From Datisca glomerata (taxonomy: Eukaryota; Streptophyta; Magnoliopsida; Cucurbitales; Datiscaceae), in the NCBI GenBank assembly GCA_003255025.1, contig QANY01008171.1, positions 53,825 through 117,824 on the forward strand: 64,000 nt of DNA. The letters run 5' to 3'. Made by a program: the position numbers and the translations under genes. The notes beneath the pieces are model-generated. The model had not been told where the DNA came from and ran no database searches. It saw only the letters and a list, made by a program, of their open reading frames with translations. Below, piece after piece: positions 57,277 through 64,000 of this stretch; the stretch's first letter is position 1, and each line of letters opens with the position of its first letter.

Positions 57277-58679
57277 TTTTTTTCATTAACCGAAGCATAA
57301 TTTACAAATATTCAAGGGGCATACCCCATGCATATTTAAAAGAATGGCTGAACAAGACAGGAAAGAGAAAGACCATTGGCTATATTAGCACAACTATCCA
57401 ACCCCTAACTTTAACTTAACTTAACCTACAAAAAATAAACTCTAGAAAGTTTCCCACACCACATAAGGTAGGAGAAACAGAAAAAAAAACATAAGTCTAA
57501 AATAGAACTTAACAAACATAAAACTCCTGAGTTAACAAACAACCAAGTAATTGCTAAAATCGATTTCAGTGAACAAAAGCATCCCATTAATCACGTAATG
57601 GGGAAGGGAAAAGTACCACCCCCCCTCAAGAAGAGCTTGAGATCTATCGAAGCTCGAGCTTGAAGGAGGAACCTCTTTCCCAGCACTGCCTTGTGTTCAA
57701 GAAAATTGCTATGAGAGAGGGGAAGAGTGACCCATCTCTAAACTTGCTATTTCCCTTGGACGAAGAAGGAGCTGCTGAGTTGGCACTTGCAAGGAGCTGC
57801 TGGGCTGGCACCTTGTTTAGCTGCTGAACTGACATCTTGATTAGATGCTCTTTCAATCAGATTAGGATAAATATCTAAGGAGAGAGAATAATCTCCACCT
57901 TGTCCTATCACATTTGGAATCAAATCATTTCTTTCATAGGAGAGAGAAATTGTAGGCTTCAGATTTTAACCGAGAACCTCTCCTTCACTTGGTTTTGGAG
58001 AGAGAAATAGTAGGCTTCAAAAAAGGAGCTGTCACCTCCTTCACTTTGATTGGAGAGAGAAATACGGAGCTATCACATCCATCCTTTACCACTGCCACAT
58101 GAGCCAAATTGTCCCCTCCAGAAAATGAGAGTTCATCTTCAACCTCAAGAAATCTGGGTAAGCTTGAAAACATCTGAGCACCACCCCCAGAACCTCCATG
58201 GGAGCCTTTAATCTTAGATAAACTAGCTCTCAACTGATCTTGGCTGATAGAGATCAACCAACAATGGAATAGACTCCCTGATTTAAACTAGGCTTCTCCT
58301 TAAGATAAAGTAAGGTCTTGGACTGACCAAGACATTGAATACTCCCCCCAAGAGTAATTTCACGACCCACCTTAGCTGAGAGAGAAAGAGGAACACCTTC
58401 TAGGGAGATTCCTTCTTGAACTTTAAAACTCAAAAGCTGGGTCCGAGCTTTGAGAAGCTTTCTTCCCTCCATGATCAACCATAGCTTTCTAAAGAGAAGA
58501 AATCACCTTAGGCAGAAACCTTGGTTAGTACCCAATAAGTGAGTTTGTCACCCACCTTGGCTAATAGAGACCAATTAACAATGGAGTTTCCTCCCACCCG
58601 AGATCAGAAAAAGAAAACCTAGAGAGAAGGGAGAGCTTCTCTCTCTAAACACATCCCATTGGGTGTCAAATCAAATTTT
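57277..58679 (-). mobile_element. 1.4-kb non-autonomous retroelement with LINE-type ends
   Basis: It is bounded by a perfect 16-bp duplication. On minus it begins with about 34 extra bases, then the LINE 5' hairpin (58621-58644), and ends with the LINE 3' hairpin (57316-57327), TTCGGTTAATG and poly-A (T7 at 57277-57283 on plus). It therefore moved by target-primed reverse transcription. The body has no DUF4283, endonuclease or reverse transcriptase. Three small minus-strand frames (58254-58478, 57985-58257, 57644-57856) share no family I recognise. The interior contains repeated words (GGAGAGAGAAAT near 57940, 57999 and 58050; CCACCTTGGCT-like near 58368 and 58551). Confidence 0.85.
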
Positions 58680-58695
58680 TACAGACAATGACATG
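58680..58695. repeat. Target site duplication of the 1.4-kb element (right)
   Basis: TACAGACAATGACATG, identical to 57261-57276. Confidence 0.92.
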
Positions 58696-59990
58696 CATTA
58701 TGATAAAAAGGTGAAAGGACAAAAGCAGAAGGAGATAGGACACCTACTCTTGCATACATTGGGTAACAACAAAGCTAAAACTATGCTTGCAAGGACATAC
58801 AGCCTGCCCCAAAACCCGAACAACGACAATCAGTCTTAATTGTGGTTGTACCTGAAGATAAAGGTGATTTGACATTGCCTTTGCCCAAGACATCCTTGGA
58901 GCACGTTTTAGGTACCCTTGTACTACCACTAACATGGATATGACTCTTCCACGTCAGCTTCATCAAGGACAGACAACCTACCCCAAAACCCGGAGCAAGG
59001 ATAGTCTCTCTTAACTACAGTTGTACCTCAACATAAAGGGGATTTGACCTTGCCTTTTCTCAAGACATCCTTGGAGCATGTTTCAGGTACCTTTGGACTA
59101 CCACCTAAGCTGGAAAGGACACCTCCACGTCAACTTCATCTTCTCCAACAGCTCGAAAACCTCATTATTCCATTTTCCAGAATACAATCAAGTAGTTGAA
59201 GATCTTAAGTTATATGCTTTTACTCAGGGGTTTAGACGAAATTGTGAGTATTATTCTTCCCCCAAACCTTTGAAACCTTTAAAGAATAAGGACGAGGCTG
59301 CGAAGGGTAGTTCTGAAACCATTAAGGGCAACACTATCTACCATAAACTTTGTAAAGCTTCACCTAAAGCTCAACAAAAGGATGGATCTTGGGCTGATAA
59401 AGTTAAGAGAAACCAACCTAGTAGGTTTGAGCTTGAGTTTCAGGAGTCTACACTTTATGAAGAACATAGGGTCATGTTAAGCTCCCTGACTTTGTTACCA
59501 AAGACAGCTTTGCCAAATGGGAGACTTGTTTGGTTGGCTATTTTGTGGGTAAAGGAGCTCCATTACATTTGGTTAAGAGGATTGTGTTGCAGCTTTGGAA
59601 AGAGAGAGGGCTCCTTGATGTTCAGGCTTCCAAAGGACTCTTCTATTTCAAATTTGACAACTTAGAACACTGAGATTATTTCTTTAAAGATGGACCTTGG
59701 CATTTATTAGGGAAACCTCTTATTCTTTAACCATGGGAGCCTAATGTCAAATTCACAAAGGAAAAGTTAGCTAAGATCCCCATTTGGGTGAAACTTTGGA
59801 ATGTTTTCCTTGAGTTGAGAACCTCTAAAGCTCTAAGCTACATTGCTAGTGCAGTGGGTAATGCATTTCACCAGGAGACACATGAGCATCTTTTTGTCAA
59901 TTGTTGTTATTCAGTCAGAGTATGGACCACATTTGTGAACAAAGGATTTGGGTCAGTTTGTAGATTGGATACTGGCTAATGCAAAAGGGA
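58696..59990 (+). pseudogene. LINE-2 ORF1 continued, joined to ORF2 tail
   Basis: Resumes with KVKGQKQKEIGHLLLHTLGN (compare LINE-3 at 55790). The 59-residue repeat region is frameshifted (58785-59110). FPEYNQVVEDLKLYAFTQGF and DGSWADKVKRNQPSRFELEF follow (59078-59665), then DUF4283 words. A TGA at 59671 after DNLEH is shared with LINE-3. At 59861 the frame in IASAVGN jumps to HQETHEHLFVNCCYSVRVW, the zf-RVT region. Confidence 0.83.
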
Positions 59991-60397
59991 AGTCGCTCAG
60001 AGGAGTCCTAGTTATGCTAGCTTTTACTTCATCTATTATATATGGAGAGAGAAAATCAAGGATTTTTAAGGCAAAATCAGAGATTCCAAGATCCTAATTG
60101 AAGCTATCTCACAATTAGTCAAATTAAGGTTTTGGGATTCGAAGTGTTTTGGCACTAATGATACTAATATATGCTTAGTGGATAGATGGGGTCTTAACCC
60201 AAGCATTTTGTAAACCTTGGTTGTCTTATAAAGCCTTGGTATCTAATCTCAGTACTTTACATATTACCAGTTTAATTCACGTGCAGATCTTAAGCCTCTA
60301 ATTAGGCTCTAATTTTGTATTTCCTGTGGTATGCTCCTTGTACATGTGTAAGTATCTTTTGGTTTATACAATTTGTTTACAAAAAAAACAAAAAAAA
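59991..60397 (+). other. LINE-2 3' untranslated region and poly-A
   Basis: It parallels 49308-49740 on the opposite strand, including the hairpin (60326-60337, one change in each arm) and an A-rich tail with a single C. Confidence 0.8.
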
Positions 60398-60439
60398 TGA
60401 CTTTTCTTCATGATAGGGCTGAGTTTGTTATTTAGTAGT

Positions 60440-61200
60440 TTATTCAGCTAATGATGCTATCTCAACGAGACCTTTGTGGGATAAGCTTTGTTCCCATAAG
60501 GTTTTGAGCCAGGAAAAGCCGTGGCTTGTTTTGGGAGATTTCAACGCTATTTTGAACCCTAGTGAGAATTGTGATGGTGATTTCAAGTGGAAGGACATTA
60601 CTATTGATTTTTTTGTTGCCTTAATCATTTGGAGTTCTTGATCTACCTTATAGTGACTGCCAATTCACTTGGTGGAATTGTCAGGTTGGTGGGAGGAATA
60701 TTATGCGTAAACTTGATAGAGCTTTGGTCAATGGTGATTGGACAGTGGATTTTCCTGCCACTTCTTACCATTTTCACACTCCTGGTATCTCTGATCACTC
60801 TCCTATTATTATTCATCTTAAGGCTTATTCTACTAGACCCAAGCCTTCTTTTAAATTCTTTGACTATTGGATGGAATTTGATTATTATTGGGCTGTTCTC
60901 AAGGATGCTCGGGACATTGCGGTGTATGGGACAGCCAAAGCCTTTGTTAGAAGCTTGAAACTGTTAAAATTGCACTTAAGAATTTTAATTCCTCCTTTTA
61001 CTCAGATATTACTAAAAGAACTGTTATTGCTAGAGAAGTTCTCTCTAAGGTGCAGGGTGATCTTGCTGCTTCCCCCACTGATGTTTCTCTTAAAGAGGAG
61101 GAAAAAAATCAGATTTGCAGAGTTCACTAACTACAAAAATGCAAAAGAAGATTTTTTAAGACAGAAAGCTAGAGTCGATTGGCTAGCTTTGGGTGATTAG
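60440..61200 (+). pseudogene. LINE-1 endonuclease, C-terminal half
   Basis: VYSANDAISTRPLWDKLCSH, then WLVLGDFNAIL (GDFN 60534-60545), RKLDRALVNGDW and GISDHSPIIIHL (60781-60815) are the AP-endonuclease motifs of L1 ORF2. A frameshift occurs near 60630 and another near 60960. The linker ends FLRQKARVDWLALGD with a stop. It nicks target DNA to start reverse transcription. Confidence 0.87.
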
Positions 61201-62620
61201 AATTCTTCTTACTTTTTTCAAAAGCTTAAGAAGAACAGAGTTAGATCCAGGATTAATCGGCTGGTTAATGATGATGTTGATATTATTACTGATGAGCAAG
61301 CTATTAAGGACCAGATTCTATCCTATTATGTGAAGCTCCTTCGGACTTCTCACCCTATTCAAGAGGTTGATTAGAATGTTCTCTCTGAGATCCTTCCTAA
61401 CCAGCTCTCACAAGCTAATTTCACTATTCTCAATCAGCCCTTTTCAGAGGAGGATGTGCACTCCACCATGCTTAGCTTGGGTAACAATAAAGCTCCTGGT
61501 CCTGATGGGTTTTCAGCTGGGTTCTTTAAGAAAAGTTGGCATTTGTGGTAATAAGGATGTGTCAAAAGCTGTTTTGAAGTTTTTTAGCTCCCATTCTTTA
61601 TTAAGACAAGTTAACTCTACTGCCATTGCTCTTATCCCTAAGGTTCTCAATCCTTCTAAGGTTGGTGAATTTAGGCCTATCGCTTATTGTAATGTCATTT
61701 ATAAATGCATTACCAAAATGCTTGCTGATAGGCTTAAAAAAGTGCTTCCTAATCTTACTAGTTACAATCAGATAACCTTTGTGCCTGGTAGAAGAATTGC
61801 AGATAACATTTTCTTATCTCAAAAGCTGGTTAAAGGTTACCATAGGGCTTCTAATGGCCCTAGATATGCTTTCAAGGTGGATATCAAAAAAGCTTATGAT
61901 AGCTTAAATTGGGAGATTATTGGCAGAATATTTGATTACTTGGGGTTTCCTGACCACTTCTCTAATTGTGTGATGGAATGTATTTCTTCTCCTTCTTTTT
62001 CTGTTGTCGTTAATGCTATTTAACAGGCTGCTTTTCTGGTGCTAAAGGGCTTAGGAAGGGTGATCCTATCTCTCCCTATCTTTTTGTCTCGGTCATGGAG
62101 GTACTCACTGGTATTCTCAAGCATGCAGCTCTCAAGGCTGAGTTTGGTTACCATTGGAGGTGTAAGGAGCTTGATATTGTTAACTTGTGCTTTGTTGATG
62201 ATCTATTTATATTTGGCAAGGGTAATACTGCTTCGGTTCAAACCATTATCGATAGCTTAATCTTATTTGAGGTTATGTCTGGGCCTCAGTGTTTACCAAA
62301 AAAAAAATGTCTGGGCCTCAGCCTAACCTTCAAAAAAGTTAGGCTTTCATGTCTGGGGTTTACCCCACTACTATGCAAGCTATTCTGGATATTTGTAACT
62401 TCAGCGTTGGGGAGCTCCCTATGAGATATTTTGGGGTTCCCTTGATTATCTCAAAGCTTAACAAAACAGATTGTGTCACTTTGGTGGATCATATCACAGC
62501 TAGAGTGAAGTCTAATTACCTATCTTATGCTTGTAGATTGCAGCTGGTTAAATCTGTGCTTTATGTTATATTTCAATTCTGGGATGGTTTTTTATTCTTC
62601 CCAAGAAGATTTTGCATATA
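61200..62620 (+). pseudogene. LINE-1 reverse transcriptase, broken
   Basis: NNKAPGPDGFSAGFFKKSWH, STAIALIPKVLNPSKVGEFR, TFVPGRRIADNIFLSQ, FKVDIKKAYDSLNW and EVLTGILKHAALKAEFGYHW, then FVDD (62191-62202) in place of the usual FADD. RYFGVPLIISKLNKTDC follows. Frameshifts near 61545, 62023 and 62285, plus stops, inactivate it. Confidence 0.9.
62275..62330. repeat. 34-bp duplication with A-run inside reverse transcriptase
   Basis: ATGTCTGGGCCTCAG occurs at 62275 and again at 62309, separated by TGTTTACCAAAAAAAAAA. It shifts the frame. Confidence 0.8.
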
Positions 62621-63620
62621 ATTCAGGTGGTTATGAGGAATTACTTGTGGAATGCTTCAGCTATTAAGCATTCTGGGGATAAGGTGGCTTGGAGTGATTT
62701 GTGTCTTTCTAGTCTCAAGGTGGTATGGGCCTTAGAGATCTCTCTTTGGCTAATGAAGTGGCTGTGGCTAAGCATTTTTTGTTTCTGGTCTCTTTAGTTA
62801 AAGCTTCTCTTTGGAAGGACTGGTGCAAAGTTTTCTTGACCAAGAAGAGCTCTATTTTCTTGGTTAAGCTTACCTCTAATCCTTCTTGAAGTTGGAGGAA
62901 GATTCTAAAAGTTACAAACAAGTTTACTGGGTTTTGTAAAGCTCAGGTGGGAAATGGTGAGCATCTCTCTCTTCTCATGGACCCTTGGCACCCTTTGGGG
63001 GCATTTTCTCAAAAGTTTGGGTCTAGGATTCAGTCTGGCACTGGTTGATCCACCAAGGTGAGCTCTGTTAATAACCATGAGCTTATTACTATTAGAGAGG
63101 TTTCTCTTACTCCCCCTAGGGAGCACTTTATGGACTCTTGGATTTGGTCTCCTTCTCCTACTGGTCTTTTCTCTGTGGGACATACTTATAGAGCCCTTGC
63201 TCCAGCTTGTGGTTTAAGAAACATATCCAAGTTTCGCCCTTTCTCTTACTCCCCCTAGGGAGCACTTTATGGACTCTTGGATTTGGTCTCCTTCTCCTAC
63301 TGGTCTTTTCTCTGTGGGACATGCTTATAGAGCCCTCTTATTTGGTTTAAGAAACAGATCCCAAGATTTAGCTTCATTGCTTGGCTTGCTATCCTTAATA
63401 GGTTAGCTACTGGTGATAGACTTGCTATTTGGTTACCCTCTTCTGGCTCTACTCATAATACTTCTTGTGTCTTTTGCATGGAGCCTTTAGAAACTTCAGA
63501 GCATTTGTTTGTTGCTTGCCCCTTCTCCAAGCACATTTGGCAGGTTATGTGTGGTTGGTGTGGTTTGACTTCTCCTAGAAATTGGTCCCAATGGATCTCT
63601 AAGGCCCTTTCTCTACAATG
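62620..63620 (+). pseudogene. LINE-1 post-RT and zf-RVT region
   Basis: It continues with NYLWNASAIKHSGDKVAWSD, then GNGEHLSLLMDPWHPLGAF, and finally WFKKQIPRFSFIAWLAILNR with the metal cluster CVFCMEPLETSEHLFVAC (63470-63525). It contains a 139-bp tandem duplication at 63101. Frame stops are present. Confidence 0.85.
63101..63340. repeat. 139-bp tandem duplication in LINE-1
   Basis: TTTCTCTTACTCCCCCTAGG at 63101 recurs at 63240. The repeat holds for nearly 100 bp almost perfectly to AGAGCCCT, then diverges. Confidence 0.92.
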
Positions 63621-63905
63621 TGTGGAGAGAGAGGAACTCTAGAGTGTTTGAAGGCAAAATCAGAGATAAAAAGTAGTTCTGACTAATATTGCTAGCGCTG
63701 TTAGGGGCAGGTGGAGCTTGAAAGGCTTTACTGATTCACCTCATAACAAATCTATTGAAGGAGCATGGGGGTTTACTTCTACTATTTTGACACTTACGCT
63801 TCTTTGTGTAATTTTGTAGCCTAGTGGGCTTCGCTTTGCTAGATTTCTTTGGTTTCTATCTTTTTTGTTGCCCTATGGTTTCGCTTTTTGCTCTTGTAAT
63901 ATCCT

Positions 63906-63917
63906 GGGGCATGCCCC
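63906..63917 (+). other. LINE 3' hairpin (LINE-1)
   Basis: GGGGCATGCCCC followed by TTGTATATTTGTAA and TTCGGTTTATAAAA. The same block ends four other LINE-type copies in the window (34895, 49353 minus, 57316 minus, 60326). Confidence 0.8.
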
Positions 63918-64000
63918 TTGTATATTTGTAATTTTTTAGTTCGGTTTATAAAATAGAATGTTTCTATTTTTTATACTTACTGCTTTCTTGTTGGTTCTCT

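Larger units (their letters stand above)
49241..60397 (+). mobile_element. LINE-2, plus strand, split by two insertions
   Basis: It starts with the family's 5' hairpin at 49243-49266 and leader to 49296. It is interrupted by LINE-3, resumes at 56438 with TCCTCTGGGAGGAGCTGAGC, is interrupted again by the 1.4-kb element (57277-58679), and resumes at 58696. It ends with the 3' hairpin (60326-60337), TTTGGTTTATACAATTTG and a poly-A (60381-60397). An internal deletion at about 59861 joins ORF1 directly to the zf-RVT region of ORF2, so endonuclease and reverse transcriptase are missing. No clear target duplication was seen. Confidence 0.8.
60398..63960 (+). mobile_element. LINE-1 (outer LINE), 3' half
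   Basis: It continues the endonuclease broken at 49240, then reverse transcriptase, post-RT region, zf-RVT and 3' end with hairpin 63906-63917 and TTCGGTTTATAAAA. The missing piece between the halves is small, consistent with one ORF2 split by the LINE-2 insertion. Confidence 0.78.

Noticed and set aside
49231..60412. Target site duplication for LINE-2
   Set aside because: CATACTGCT on the left and TGACTTTTC on the right show no convincing match.
1..64000. CRISPR arrays, bacterial operons, rRNA or tRNA genes
   Set aside because: None seen; tandem repeats here lack regular spacers, and the only tRNA-like words are primer-binding sites of copia elements.

Overview
The window is nuclear DNA of a flowering plant, most likely a eudicot. 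The evidence is AT-rich intergenic sequence, Ty1/copia elements primed by initiator tRNA-Met, plant-type L1 LINEs (DUF4283 ORF1, zf-RVT tail), a Mutator-like element with DUF1985 and MuDR-type genes, and a plant-specific DUF7870-type gene. It is not bacterial: no operons, CRISPR arrays or rRNA genes were seen. Almost everything is transposable elements at different stages of decay. Only one intact host gene is convincing (38337-39590, minus).

Layout. 1-1140 is a polypurine and GT low-complexity tract. 1162-1770 is an LTR fragment. 1780-7090 holds long, diverged direct repeats with no recognisable gene. 7104-7627 is a tandem array of six palindromic units of about 92 bp, followed by an A/T-rich minisatellite (7700-8085). 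8100-10930 is AT-rich and featureless. 10939-14302 is a gag-only copia element with a perfect 5-bp target duplication and a deleted 3' LTR promoter. A foldback MITE follows (14334-14492), then an orphan primer-binding site at 15893.

16538-34249 is a nested pair: copia element B with element A (22364-31479) inserted into its reverse transcriptase. Both are dead by point mutation and deletion. A 3' LINE fragment (34328-34975) and several tandem or direct repeats follow up to 37140. The host gene lies at 38337-39590, with a CT-rich promoter/leader on its right. 40340-41145 holds more direct repeats. 41970-46562 is a decayed Kaonashi-like MULE: a DUF1985 gene on plus and a MuDR transposase on minus.

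46563-63960 is a LINE nest. An outer plus-strand LINE (LINE-1; 47101-49240 and 60398-63960) appears to be split by a second plus-strand LINE (LINE-2; 49241-60397). LINE-2 is split by a minus-strand LINE (LINE-3; 49297-56426, 11-bp target duplication) and by a 1.4-kb minus-strand element with LINE-type ends but no recognised LINE protein (57277-58679, 16-bp target duplication). A 1.86-kb segment of the outer LINE is also copied, about 98-99% identical by eye, into LINE-3 at an offset of 3310 bp, with scrambled breakpoints. The copies share a 5' hairpin and a 3' hairpin, so both ends of the family can be defined from this window.

Start codons, breakpoints and identities were judged by eye; no search or alignment was run.
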